Both the position numbers and the translations under genes were made by a program. From the NCBI RefSeq assembly GCF_900100665.1, contig NZ_FNCS01000022.1, positions 1 through 50,033 on the forward strand: 50,033 nt of DNA. The letters run 5' to 3'. The notes under the pieces are model-generated. The model did not search any database and was not told the DNA's origin. It saw only the letters and a program-made list of their open reading frames with translations. Below, piece by piece: positions 8,822 to 18,150 of the stretch. The DNA comes from Pelagibacterium luteolum (GTDB lineage Bacteria > Pseudomonadota > Alphaproteobacteria > Rhizobiales > Devosiaceae). Position 1 is the first letter of the stretch; every line of letters starts with the position of its first letter.

Positions 8822-9796
8822 CTAATTGCTGCTCGATGGTGGAAGCGGAACCGTGACGCTGCCGCCGCCGGTGCCTTGCCCGCCGCCCGAACCCGACGGC
8901 AGCGGGACGATGGGACCGCTAGGCTGGGGCTCGACGATGGCCACAGGCGTGGCCGGCTGGGGCGCGGGCGCAGGCTGAACCGGGCGCGGCGCGGGCGTCG
9001 GCGTGGGATTGGGTCCCGCCACCAGCGCCGGAGCTTCGGCCGAGGTGGGCAGGATGGGCGCACCTGCCGCACCGATCCTGGGAGACGCGCGCCAAGGCTC
9101 GAACACCGGATCGCGCAGGCGCATCTGATACATCAGGTTGAGCAACCGCTCTTCACCCGCCGCGCGGTCGCACACCTGCAGCCTTATGGCAACCGAACCA
9201 CGCGAGATATTGCCGGACGGCGACAGGCCGGGTGCGATGCGCTGCCAGCCGTAAATGCAGACATCGGCGCTCGCGGCGCGCCCTACGGCGTAGCCGAAGG
9301 GTCCATAGGCATTCTGGGCGTAATAAGGGGATACTTCCATATTGGCGTCGGGCCACGCCGCGCGCGCCTCGGCGAGGAGGTCCGCATCGAGCAGCGAGGC
9401 ATCCTGCAGCTCACCGAAGGTTCCATCGCCACCGCGACCGGAGAACCGGGTGATCGTGAACTTATTCTCGCCGCGTGTGCGCGCGTCGGTTGCAAGCGTA
9501 ATCGACTGGCGAGTGGCGTTGGCGAAATTGGTTTCAACGACCGACACGAGGCCCGGACCACCGGGCGGCGGGAAGATCATCGCCTGAGCGAGCGGCACCG
9601 ACTGGGCGGTTCTGGCCGTCTCAGGTGCGCTGGTCGACGTGCAGGCCGCAAGCGAAAGCGCCAGAATGGCGGACGCGACGGAGCCGGCAAGTCTGCCTCG
9701 GCCGGATCTGAAATGGCTGGGACGGGTTGCGCTCCGTCCGCATATCGGGGTTTCCCTGTGACCGGAATTCCACAACAGCATACAGGGGCCCACCAT
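8822..9796 (-). CDS. bcsN: Cellulose biosynthesis protein BcsN (lipoprotein)
   Basis: This protein of about 324 residues fits the BcsN family found at the head of rhizobial cellulose operons. A lipobox (LSLAAC) follows a hydrophobic stretch, so it is probably a lipoprotein. The central domain (about 65-240) carries the family-like segments. The C-terminal 90 residues are Pro/Ala/Gly-rich and low in complexity. The start is uncertain. ATGs exist at 9796 and 9781, and either gives an unusually long n-region before the hydrophobic core; the 9781 ATG has the better upstream GGTGGG. It ends 9 bases before bcsA begins. Its molecular role is not established. Confidence 0.8.
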   Translation of the reverse strand: MVGPCMLLWNSGHRETPICGRSATRPSHFRSGRGRLAGSVASAILALSLAACTSTSAPETARTAQSVPLAQAMIFPPPGGPGLVSVVETNFANATRQSITLATDARTRGENKFTITRFSGRGGDGTFGELQDASLLDADLLAEARAAWPDANMEVSPYYAQNAYGPFGYAVGRAASADVCIYGWQRIAPGLSPSGNISRGSVAIRLQVCDRAAGEERLLNLMYQMRLRDPVFEPWRASPRIGAAGAPILPTSAEAPALVAGPNPTPTPAPRPVQPAPAPQPATPVAIVEPQPSGPIVPLPSGSGGGQGTGGGSVTVPLPPSSSN

Positions 9797-9993
9797 CGTC
9801 AATCAGTACCATCCGCCCTACCCGCAGCACCGCTGACAGGACATCGGCCAACCGCTACCCCAAAAAGCGAACGACCGATTCACGTGCAGACTATAGCAGC
9901 GAAATCAACGCGGCCAGCCAGCGAAGACTACTGATTTAACGACAAATTAACAGCGAGGCACCAAACGCCAGCGATTTGATGCGGGCTGTTACT

Positions 9994-10206
9994 TTATTGC
10001 ACTGTATTTATGACCCAGACGAGGGCGGAAACGATGATGCACAGCGAAATCGCCACTTCAATGCCGGTCGGCCGGTAAGGCGCATGTTCGCCTTCGCGCC
10101 TGGCGCGCTTTTCGAGTTTCTCGAGACTGCCCACGATCCAGAATCCTCCCAATTGCCGGATCTCAGACGTTTCAGACACAAAATCAGACTTGATCATTGC
10201 GCTCAT
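9994..10206 (-). CDS. Small protein with one C-terminal membrane helix, unknown function
   Basis: This is a 70-residue ORF with a well-placed ribosome binding site (GGAG, 7 bases before ATG). The first 50 residues are charged (LEKLEKRARREGEHAPYRP). The C-terminus is a single hydrophobic helix (GIEVAISLCIIVSALVWVI). I do not recognise a family. It lies upstream of bcsN in the same orientation, about 200 bases away, and could be a tail-anchored accessory of the cellulose machinery or unrelated. The interval 9797-9993 between the two shows no further gene. Confidence 0.5.
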   Translation of the reverse strand: MSAMIKSDFVSETSEIRQLGGFWIVGSLEKLEKRARREGEHAPYRPTGIEVAISLCIIVSALVWVINTVQ

Positions 10207-10371
10207 TCTTGAGCTCCAAAAATTCTTCTGGAGCGATTTGATCGAACTGCCGCGCGCGGTAAAGCGGAAGCCGCAAACACGCTTGCGGCCCCCTGAATCG
10301 ATAGGCGCAGATTCTCCAACGCATTTTAATCAAGTGTTCAGAGATGGCCGAAAACCACCGCGGATCGGGGA

Positions 10372-12825
10372 TTAGGGCCTGCGTTCGAGCGCCGTTTGGC
10401 GGGTGATTTTCCCTTCAGCTACACTCGACTGGGCGTCCGTGCCGATGGAGACGCGGTAGTTGCCGGGCGTAATCGCCCATGCGCCGCGAGACATTTCGAA
10501 ATAGGCAAAGGCTCGGGCATCGAGCGACAGGGTGACAGTACGGGATTCGCCGGGCGCGAGTCCGAGCTTGGCGAAACCCTTCAGCTCTTTCTCGGGACGC
10601 TCGACGGGCGGGGCTTCTGGATGGACGTAGAGCTGGATGACCGTCGACCCCGCGCGCGGGCCCGTGTTGGTGACCGTGACAGAGACGTCGACGCTGCCTT
10701 CGGTTTCGAACGCCGTATCGTCAATACTGAAGTCGGAGAAGGCAAATGTCGAATAGGACAGGCCGAAGCCGAAGGGAAACAACGGGGCTATGACGTGTCG
10801 GTCGTAATGCCGATAGCCGATGAACACGCCTTCGCGGTATTCCACCTCGCCATCCTGGCCGGGATAGACTTTTGGGTCCTGGCTGTGTGCCGGGTTGTCG
10901 GACCATTTGACCGGAAAGCTTTGCGGCAGGCGGCCACCGGGCTCGGCAAGCCCGAGCAAAACATCGGCGATGGCGTTGCCAGCTTCCTGGCCGGGATACC
11001 AAGCCTGCACCACGCCGGCGACTGCGTCCAGCCAAGGCATTTCGACCGGGCCACCGGTCTGGAGAACCACGACGGTGTTTGGATTGGCAGCTGCGACGGC
11101 GGCAACCAGTTCGTCCTGGCGGCCGGGGAGCGTTATGGATTCAAGGTCACTGCCTTCGGTGTCCCACTCGCCATTGCGGCCGACAAAGACGAGGGCGACA
11201 TCGGCATCGCGCGCTATGGCGACCGCCTCTTCGATTGCCGTGCCGCCCAACGGCGCTGAGATTCCCATGCGGAACGCGGCGATGCCGAGGGTCGAATGCG
11301 CCTTGGTGGCAAATTCGATAGTGATGTCGGCAGGCTGGCCGGCAACCAGATCGACCTCGCCAATGACCTCGTCGCAGCCATCCTCAAAAAACGTGCGGCC
11401 CTTGTTCCAATGCGTCCACGCGTCGGACACCAGCTTTCCGTTTACGTAAACTCTGGAGTAACCCGCTGAAAATACACCGACTCTGTGAATGCCGGAGGTT
11501 GTGGGAACAAATTGGCCAGTGAGACGGGCCGAGAAATGGTTGGGCGCGACCTTCCCATTGGCAATGCGACCGATCCAGAACGCCTGCGCCTCGTCTTGGG
11601 TCGCGGTATGAACCGGCTCGCCCGAAAGCGTGTCGTTGTCGAAGTAGGCGACCTGAAAAGGTGTTTCGAGCAGCGGTTCGAAGCGGGTGTTCGTGCAGCC
11701 GATGGCGTAGGTCAAAACCCCCTCGCCGCGCGCCGCGACCGAGCCCTCCCACGGGCTGACGCGATAGTGGGGATTGAGCTGAGCGCTGCCGCCGCCCATG
11801 ATCTGCGCGGCTTTGGCATTGGGGCCGATGACGGCGATCTTCTGGTCGCCGGACAACGGCAGGATACCGTCGTTCTTGAGCAGCACCATAGCCTCGGCGC
11901 CAGCCTTTCGGATCAGGGCACGATGTTCGGGGCGATCGTCGGCGGTCTCCTTATGCTCACGATGATCGTCAAGCGCACCGGTGCGCTCCATGACGGTGAG
12001 GATGGCGCGAGCGCGCTCGCGAATAGTTTCGGGCGCGACCTCGCCCGCGTCGACCGCTGCGAGGAGCTTTTCGCCCCGGTCGCGGGTGGGGCCGGGCATT
12101 TCGAGATCGAGCCCGGCATTGACGGTCTCGGCGGTCGAATGCGAGCCGAACCAGTCGGACATCACAACCCCGTCAAAGCCCCATTGCTGGCGCAGCACAT
12201 CGGTCATCAGCCATTTATGTTCGGACGCGAAGGTGCCGTTGACGCGGTTATAGGCCGTCATCACGCCCCATGTGCCGGCCTTTTTGACGGCATATTCGAA
12301 GGGGATGAGATAGACTTCGCGCAGCGTCCGCTCATCGATCTTCGAGGACATTGTGGTCCGCTCGATCTCGGATTCATTGCCGGCGAAATGCTTGATGGTG
12401 GCGGCGATCCCCTGCCCTTGCAGCCCGGTGACATAAGCCGCGGCCAACTGTCCGCCCAGAACAGGGTCTTCCGAGTAACACTCGAAATTGCGGCCATTGG
12501 TGACCGAGCGGTGGATGTTGACCGTGGGCGCGAGAAGCATGTGTGCGCCCTTGGACTTGGTCTCTTCGGCCAGCGCCTTGCCGATCTGTTCGACGAGGTC
12601 GACATTCCATGTGGCGCCGAGGGCGATGCCGACCGGGAAACTCGCCGATTTGACCCCACCGATCAGCGACCCGCCGCCGCGCGCGCCATTGGGGCCGTCG
12701 GTGACGCGGAGCTTGCCGATACCGAGCCGTTCGATGGCAGGCAGTGACCAGAAATCCTCGCCCGAAAGGAGCGAAACCTGCTCGGCCAGCGTCATCTGGT
12801 CCAAAAGCGTATCGATGCGGCTCAT
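10372..12825 (-). CDS. Beta-glucosidase, glycoside hydrolase family 3 with PA14 insert
   Basis: This 817-residue GH3 enzyme releases glucose or a related sugar from beta-linked substrates. The (alpha/beta)8 domain contains KHFAGNE (145-151) and the nucleophile in MSDW (Asp224). The second domain has EWDTEGSD and LPGRQDELV, which supply the acid/base region. A PA14 carbohydrate-binding domain is inserted at about 390-530, and a fibronectin-III-like domain closes the C-terminus. There is no signal peptide, so it is probably cytoplasmic. The ATG at 12825 is chosen for its GGGAGG site 5 bases upstream. It is downstream of a sugar transporter that is now broken. Confidence 0.92.
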   Translation of the reverse strand: MSRIDTLLDQMTLAEQVSLLSGEDFWSLPAIERLGIGKLRVTDGPNGARGGGSLIGGVKSASFPVGIALGATWNVDLVEQIGKALAEETKSKGAHMLLAPTVNIHRSVTNGRNFECYSEDPVLGGQLAAAYVTGLQGQGIAATIKHFAGNESEIERTTMSSKIDERTLREVYLIPFEYAVKKAGTWGVMTAYNRVNGTFASEHKWLMTDVLRQQWGFDGVVMSDWFGSHSTAETVNAGLDLEMPGPTRDRGEKLLAAVDAGEVAPETIRERARAILTVMERTGALDDHREHKETADDRPEHRALIRKAGAEAMVLLKNDGILPLSGDQKIAVIGPNAKAAQIMGGGSAQLNPHYRVSPWEGSVAARGEGVLTYAIGCTNTRFEPLLETPFQVAYFDNDTLSGEPVHTATQDEAQAFWIGRIANGKVAPNHFSARLTGQFVPTTSGIHRVGVFSAGYSRVYVNGKLVSDAWTHWNKGRTFFEDGCDEVIGEVDLVAGQPADITIEFATKAHSTLGIAAFRMGISAPLGGTAIEEAVAIARDADVALVFVGRNGEWDTEGSDLESITLPGRQDELVAAVAAANPNTVVVLQTGGPVEMPWLDAVAGVVQAWYPGQEAGNAIADVLLGLAEPGGRLPQSFPVKWSDNPAHSQDPKVYPGQDGEVEYREGVFIGYRHYDRHVIAPLFPFGFGLSYSTFAFSDFSIDDTAFETEGSVDVSVTVTNTGPRAGSTVIQLYVHPEAPPVERPEKELKGFAKLGLAPGESRTVTLSLDARAFAYFEMSRGAWAITPGNYRVSIGTDAQSSVAEGKITRQTALERRP

Positions 12826-12940
12826 TGTGCCTCCCATGGTTTTGCGATGGTTTGCGTATTCGGGATGCGGTTGCAAGCCATGCCGCGACAAAAAAGCGGG
12901 CACCGAAGCGCCCGCCAAGTTTTCCTTAGGAGGAGGAAGC

Positions 12941-14071
12941 TTATTGCACGCCGCCCCAAGCCTGGGGGTAGTTCGGCATCTCTTCGCAACCGCACATCGC
13001 GTAGTGGAGCGGCGGCATGCTAGCGTCGATGAAGTTATTGAGGGTTTCCTGGGTGATGGCCGGCTGCGGCAAGACCCATTCCGGACCCGGCACGGGTTCG
13101 CCTGCGAGGATGCGGACGGCGGCGATGATCGGGGTGCGCCACTGGTAGGTCGGATAGGTGGGGGCGATCGCGGTCATGTCGAGGTCGTTCCATTTCTGGA
13201 GGAAGTCCTGCTGGTCTTCACCCACGAAGACCGGGATGTCGTAGCCGCCATCTTCAAAAGCTTCCACGGCAGCAACTGCAGTCGCACCGGCATCCATCCA
13301 CACGGCATCGATTGTGCCGCGCTGCAGATAGTCTTCAACGATGGATTTCGTGTTTGCGTTGTCGCCATCGGTGAACTCGGCACCAACGACGTTGAGGCCG
13401 GCTTCATCGAGGATACGGCGGCCCGCCGAATAGCGGGTTTCGAGCACGTCGACGCCCGGCAGAATGCGCAGCATCAGCACGTTCGCGCCTTCGTCGACAT
13501 TGTCGGCGATGAACTGGGCGCCCTGAATGCCGAAGCCATAGCCACCAACGGGGTGGATGAAGGTGACGGGGCAGTCTGTCTCGACGCCACGATCAAAGAC
13601 GATGACGGGAAGCTGCTCGCATGCGTCTTCCACGGCGGGGGTCAGCGCTGCAGTGGTATTTGGCGAAACGATCAGGATATCGCAATTGCCGCCGGCCAGA
13701 AGGTCGGCAATGTCGGCGATCTGCTTGTCATCGGAGCCTTCGGCGTCAACATGGATGAATTCGCCGATCTCTTCGTGAAGAGCGACTTCCTCGGTCATGT
13801 TGGTGTAGCCGACGACGCGCCAGGGATTGTTGACGCCGGCATTCGAGAAACAGACCGTGTGTGGGCCTTCCGAGGCGAACTCAGTGGTATCGGCCATTTC
13901 ATCGACCAGATACTGCTCCCAGGGCATGCCCTCCGGGCCCATGGGCGCCATGGTCAACTGCTCCATCTGGCGCTGGAATTCTTCGGGATCGTCGAAGTTT
14001 TGTGCCTAGGCAAAGCCCGCACCGCCGAGCACCATGCCCGTGGCCAACGCGTAGGCTAGTATCTTTTTCAT
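12941..14071 (-). pseudogene. Sugar ABC transporter binding protein with in-frame amber stop at signal-peptide end
   Basis: This is a periplasmic binding protein of the ribose/LacI-like type (Peripla_BP_4), about 376 codons. A signal peptide starts at 14071 (MKKILAYALATGMVLGGAG). At codon 22 (14006-14008), just where the peptide would be cleaved, the frame reads TAG and then continues open as AQNFDDPEEFQRQM to 12941. The rest is intact with no further lesion. Either the gene is recently inactivated, or the stop is read through or is a sequencing error; CAG to TAG would be a one-base change. Internal ATGs downstream could only give a cytoplasmic protein. Confidence 0.85.
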
Positions 14072-14109
14072 CGTGGTTTCCTCCCTTTCGATGAAGGCTG
14101 CATGACGGG

Positions 14110-14997
14110 CTATTGCCCGGTTCGTTTGCGGCGGTACATGGCAAGCGCCACCGCCGCGATGAGAATGAGCCCCTGGACGACCTGCCGAACGGGCTGCGGC
14201 AATCCGAGGAAATTCAGCAGTGTGAAAATCGCCGTGAGCGTTAGGGCGCCGGCAATGGTGGCCGGCACCGAGCCGCGTCCACCCAAAAGCATGGCGCCGC
14301 CGAGAACTGCCGCGGTGATGGCCTGAAGTTCATAGCCGGTGCCGACATCGGTCGAGACCCCGGCAAAACCGCCAAGCAGAATGCCTGTGACCACGGCACT
14401 CAGTGACGAGATGATAAACGCCGTGATGCGGACGCGATTGACCGGGACGCCGGCCAGTTGAGCGGCGTGTGGATTGTCGCCGATGGCGTGGATCATGCGG
14501 CCGAGATTGGTGCGATGCATGAGCCAATAGAGAATGAACCCAACGACCACGAGCATGATCAGCGCGACGGGCAGCATGCGGATCAGGGGGACGTCCATGA
14601 TGTTGACGCGACCGAAGAACCGGAACGTATCGGGCAGATAGCCGCGCGGCGCACCGCCAGACCAGAGGAAAACGAAGCCGTTGAGCGTAATCATCATGCC
14701 CAGCGTCGCGATTAGCGAAGGCACTTTGAGGTAGCAGACGACGAGCCCGTTGATCAGTCCCACGCAGAGGCCGATGCCAAACATGACGGAAATAACCCAC
14801 CACGTGGCGTTGGGATCGTTGTTGGAAAGCATCGACGAGCCGACGACGACCAACGTGATCAGCGACCCCACCGAGAGATCGAAGCCGCCCGAGACGATGA
14901 CATAGACCTGACCCGCCGCAAGGATCGCGAGAGGCGCTGCGCGCTTTAAAAAGTTCATGTAGCCCGTCGGTTCGACGAAGGCCGTCGCGGCCTGAGG
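14110..14997 (-). pseudogene. Ribose-type ABC transporter permease, N-terminally truncated
   Basis: This is a membrane permease of the RbsC family (BPD_transp_2). Recognisable segments include GQVYVIVSGGFDLSVGS, the loop IGDNPHAAQLAGVPVNRVR and LGGAMLLGGRGSVPATIAG. The native start and first membrane helix are missing. The frame upstream of about 14997 belongs to a different gene, and the first ATG (14958) already lies inside the second helix. The cognate ATPase is absent. It precedes the binding protein by 38 bases. Together with the amber codon next door, this indicates a transporter decaying after a deletion. Confidence 0.8.
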
Positions 14998-15200
14998 ATG
15001 TTCAGGGCCGCTGCGGTGGCAAATCCGGTACAAGTGCCCTCATTCCCCTGATCGAGGATCAGCAATCCCGCGCGCGGGAAGACAGTGCTGTCGAGTTGAA
15101 TAAGGGGCGGCTCATAGTAGCGATCCCTCAGATCAGGAAAGTCCCGGACTGCCGTTAACCTGCGCTGATCTCCGGCCGCGTCAATCTCACTGCCTGGCAT
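14985..15200 (-). pseudogene. Papain-like (C1) peptidase, N-terminal fragment fused into the permease
   Basis: A start at 15200 with an AGGGG site opens a frame that reads like the beginning of a C1-family cysteine peptidase. DLRDRYYEPPLIQLDST is followed by ILDQGNEGTCTGFATAAALN, where the Cys in EGTCTGF is the expected nucleophile. After about 14990 the frame loses meaning (RPRRPSSNRRAT), and the sequence there is meaningful only in the permease frame. The junction of two unrelated genes is therefore at about 14985-15000. The catalytic His and Asn are lost, so the fragment cannot be active. Confidence 0.65.
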
Positions 15201-15452
15201 TGCTTAGCCCCTGAAGGACGATCCGCATTTTGATTGGTACCATACAATACATTGACGCCTGACTGTGCACAATCTGGCGCATGACACGCATTTAACAGAA
15301 ATCTTCACTTCCAGATGACTGCGACATACTCAGCTGTTCTGAAAAATATAGCGACGAAATGCATGAATGCCTTGTCGGCCCGCACCCTCATTTCACCCGC
15401 AGCGGTTTATAGTGCACCTTGGGACGGAGCATGCTGCCTCATATCGCTTAAC

Positions 15453-16241
15453 TCAGGTAAGCTCGACATCATGCCGCACGGACATGCCCACACGCAGATA
15501 TGTGCCATGTGCGGTGCAATAGGTGCCGAACGACGCTGGACGTGCAGCCGGGCGTTCGCGGCTCATGCGTCCCAAAAGCTTTAGCGGCTGTTTGCCTCGA
15601 GTGCCGTCTTTGGTGCTGATGTTGGGGAGTTCGCACCGAACGCAAGGCTCCCGGAGGGAAAGCGATGCCCCGTCAAACTGGAGCTGTGTTACCTCTTCTT
15701 CGGCAAAGGCTGCATGTGTGCCGGCGAGGACAATGTTGGGCCGAAAACGCTCGACCTCTACACTTGCCTCGCCAAGTGCTGCCAGACGCAGGTTAAGGGC
15801 AGACAGGGAGACGCTGGAAACCACGTGGATAGGGTAGAGCCCTCCCCACTGGTGAGCCTCCCTGCCGACGCGAGCGAGGCGACATTCGGCTCCCAATTGT
15901 TCCGTCAGCCACTCAGCAACGGCGTCGCCCTGATCCACGCCTGAAAGATAATAGCCCTCTTGCTGAACCGTAACATGCGGGCCGATTGCATCCCTAGGCT
16001 GTGTCCGGACTGAGCCGTCATGACCGCGCAGGACCAGATCGGCTCCTTCAAGACGCGCCGAGAGCAGTGTCATGCGCGGGATATCGCCCTGCCAGAGCGC
16101 ACTGCCATCCGGTCGCGTGACGACCCATTCCCGGTCCCCCACGAGCGACCCACTCGACGTAATCTCCGCTTCGTCGATCGCCATCCCGCCTAGCGACTTA
16201 ACCGGATAAATAAAGATGTCCTGGATGCTGAATGTCGTCAT
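15453..16241 (-). CDS. MOSC domain protein (YcbX/mARC-like, molybdenum cofactor binding)
   Basis: This is a 262-residue protein. An N-terminal MOSC_N-type barrel (IFIYPVKSLGG, then GDREWVVTRPDG) is followed by a MOSC domain with FRPNIVLAG and the conserved cysteine region CVRCELPNISTKDG, expected to hold the molybdenum cofactor. Relatives such as YcbX reduce N-hydroxylated compounds with an electron-transfer partner. No ferredoxin domain is fused here, unlike E. coli YcbX. The flavoprotein 41 bases upstream on the same strand might be co-transcribed, but a functional link is only inferred. Confidence 0.88.
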   Translation of the reverse strand: MTTFSIQDIFIYPVKSLGGMAIDEAEITSSGSLVGDREWVVTRPDGSALWQGDIPRMTLLSARLEGADLVLRGHDGSVRTQPRDAIGPHVTVQQEGYYLSGVDQGDAVAEWLTEQLGAECRLARVGREAHQWGGLYPIHVVSSVSLSALNLRLAALGEASVEVERFRPNIVLAGTHAAFAEEEVTQLQFDGASLSLREPCVRCELPNISTKDGTRGKQPLKLLGRMSRERPAARPASFGTYCTAHGTYLRVGMSVRHDVELT

Positions 16242-16282
16242 GCCGATCCATTCTCGAGGCGCTCGCCGCCTCTTAACTTACC

Positions 16283-17866
16283 TCATATCGCCGCCGCCAC
16301 CACCTCGGCCGCTTCCGAGCAGGCGACAAGGCCCTGCGCGAATGGATAGCGCTCCATCATCACGGGGATGGAGATGCAAAATATGTCTGCGTCCGATCGG
16401 TCCTCGAGGCGAAGTCTGAACTGATCCCCTTCGCGTTCGCTGTTCTTTCGCTTGAACGGATCGCTGGTCGCGAGCACCTTATCGAGTTGGCTGAAGCCCA
16501 GCTCCGATATTGAAGCAGCGCTTTGGCCCCGGGCATCGATAAAGGTGCCGAAACTCTCCTCCCTGCCGTTTGCCACGAGCGTAAAGGAGCCCGCCCCATA
16601 GCGGATCGTGCCGTCTTCACCCAAAGCAACGATGTCGAGGCAGCCAGCGCGATGTAGCGCAAGGAGGCGCCTGATGGATAGATGGGGCACACAGCCATAG
16701 GCGTCAGCGAACGCGGGCGCGAGATGCCGCCTGAACCGCTTGAGATCGCGCTGATCGAAGAAGGGAACGATTTCCCCGAAAACTTCATGAGCCCGCATCA
16801 TAGTATAACGCCACATGACGATGCGCCGGTCGCGATAGTCCCGCTCGGATTGGGCAAGGTTTTCCGCGACGGCGTCAAAACCCTGCCGCGTCTTGCGCAT
16901 GGCAAAATACGCTTTGGCAAAACCTTCGGGCGTGAACCGTTTTAAACCGAGACTCTCAACGAAATCGGCATCATCAGAAACCAGCTGCTGCTTGAAGAGC
17001 TTGAAGACCTTGGCCAACAGTCCCGTTTGCCCCTTCTCTCGAAGCAACTCGAGACGGGCCGGAGTAAAGATCATCAACGGCTCTTCAGGGATGGGATAAA
17101 AGAAGTCGGAGTCCGGGACAGTGCCCTTCCGCGAAGCCATGACAAGCCGAAGCTTTTGCTTTGACGAGGGCTTGTAGGACAGCGCCTCATCCTCGCCGAC
17201 GAAATCGCCATAGCGCGTTGCAAGGCCGACAGCGGCGTCGATGGCGCTGAGCGATGATCCGAGGATAAGTGCCGCACGATCTTCGCCCACCTGGAGCTCT
17301 TGAACGGGATAAGGCGAGCGGAAGAGCCTAGGCAAGGGTTCGGGCCGGTCAAAATCGGTACGATGGCCTGTGGCCATGATCACCGTGTCGAAGCGGCGGC
17401 GCGCACTATTTTTGCCGCGTTCGATGAAGACCGTGAACCCTTCCCCATCGGGCTTGACGTCCAGAACGCGGGTTTCCGTCTCGATCTGGATGGTCTGTCC
17501 GGGCGCAGAGGATTGAACCAAGCGCTTCAGCTGATCGCTGTAGTAGGCGCCGATCAGAACCCGCGGATAGAAGTCGCGATCATTCACGTTCTCGCGGACT
17601 ATGCCGAACCGCTTGAGCAAACGAGCATCAGCGGAGCGCACCCAATCTGAGAGCGAGACGAGGACCGGAGGAATTTCCACTGAGGTAATGTTTGCCAGCA
17701 TATCCGGGGTGTTGTGGTCTTCCGAATATGGGAGCCCGCAGCCGGCCACGCGGCCCGCTTCAAATATGGTTATGTGCAGCCCAGCTGCCTTTTGCAGAAG
17801 ATTTTTGACCGTATACACAGCGGTAGGCCCGCCGCCTACTATGGCGATCCGCTTGGTTTTCAACAT
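16283..17866 (-). CDS. FAD/NAD(P)-binding protein (NAD_binding_9 family)
   Basis: This 527-residue flavoprotein-like protein starts at 17866 (MLKTKRIAIVGGGPTAVY), with a dinucleotide-binding GGGPTA motif at residues 11-16. A second nucleotide-binding segment, ALILGSSLSAIDAAVGLA, and VIMATGHRTDF in the middle are typical of the uncharacterised FAD/NAD(P)-binding family with the NAD_binding_9 fold. The substrate is unknown; some relatives are annotated as hydroxyacylglutathione- or amine-oxidising proteins without proof. The longer frame to 17944 has no better start. It is followed by the MOSC gene. Confidence 0.78.
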   Translation of the reverse strand: MLKTKRIAIVGGGPTAVYTVKNLLQKAAGLHITIFEAGRVAGCGLPYSEDHNTPDMLANITSVEIPPVLVSLSDWVRSADARLLKRFGIVRENVNDRDFYPRVLIGAYYSDQLKRLVQSSAPGQTIQIETETRVLDVKPDGEGFTVFIERGKNSARRRFDTVIMATGHRTDFDRPEPLPRLFRSPYPVQELQVGEDRAALILGSSLSAIDAAVGLATRYGDFVGEDEALSYKPSSKQKLRLVMASRKGTVPDSDFFYPIPEEPLMIFTPARLELLREKGQTGLLAKVFKLFKQQLVSDDADFVESLGLKRFTPEGFAKAYFAMRKTRQGFDAVAENLAQSERDYRDRRIVMWRYTMMRAHEVFGEIVPFFDQRDLKRFRRHLAPAFADAYGCVPHLSIRRLLALHRAGCLDIVALGEDGTIRYGAGSFTLVANGREESFGTFIDARGQSAASISELGFSQLDKVLATSDPFKRKNSEREGDQFRLRLEDRSDADIFCISIPVMMERYPFAQGLVACSEAAEVVAAAI

Positions 17867-18104
17867 CGTGAGATACCCAGTGCTCCAACGTCCCGTGCCG
17901 AGCGCGACGCGTCGTACGCATGATTGCCCAGTGCGAACGCCCAACCCACGCCCTCGTTCCTATGCCCGCTGGCGAATTGTGTGTGACGGGCGCGCTGCAT
18001 GCTGAGCACTCAGCAACGCTAACGACCCACCATGTCATAAAGCACGCTGGATTGTGCTCGCAGAGTCAAGAAAGGTCAGCGCTCTGCGCCGAAGAACAGG
18101 GAGA

Positions 18105-18150
18105 TGGAGCGGGTGAAGGGAATCGAACCCTCGTCGTAAGCTTGGGAGAG
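18105..18150 (-). other. 3' fragment of a tRNA-Gly gene (attachment-site-like scar)
   Basis: Read on the minus strand, this is the 3' half of a tRNA. It shows an anticodon-loop-like CTCCCAA, the T-arm GGTTCGATTCC and an acceptor end ACCCGCTCCA at 18105-18114. The pattern fits tRNA-Gly(CCC). The 5' half (D-arm, acceptor 5' strand) is absent, and the 5' anticodon stem no longer pairs, so this is not a working tRNA. Such 3' tRNA copies are left by integrases that use tRNA genes as attachment sites. It lies at the step from GC-rich genes to the AT-richer island. Confidence 0.7.

Noticed and set aside
3148-9934. Long plus-strand frames antisense to the bcs genes (for example 5106-5921, 7793-8779, 8876-9934)
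   Set aside because: They mirror the real genes in GC-rich DNA; the minus-strand products carry complete family motifs.
12826-12918. A longer N-terminus for the GH3 enzyme
   Set aside because: The ATG at 12825 has a strong Shine-Dalgarno and starts at the normal family N-terminus.
11485-14059. Long plus-strand frames antisense to the GH3 and binding-protein genes
   Set aside because: Same explanation: shadow frames with repetitive Gly/Asp/Arg composition and no family features.
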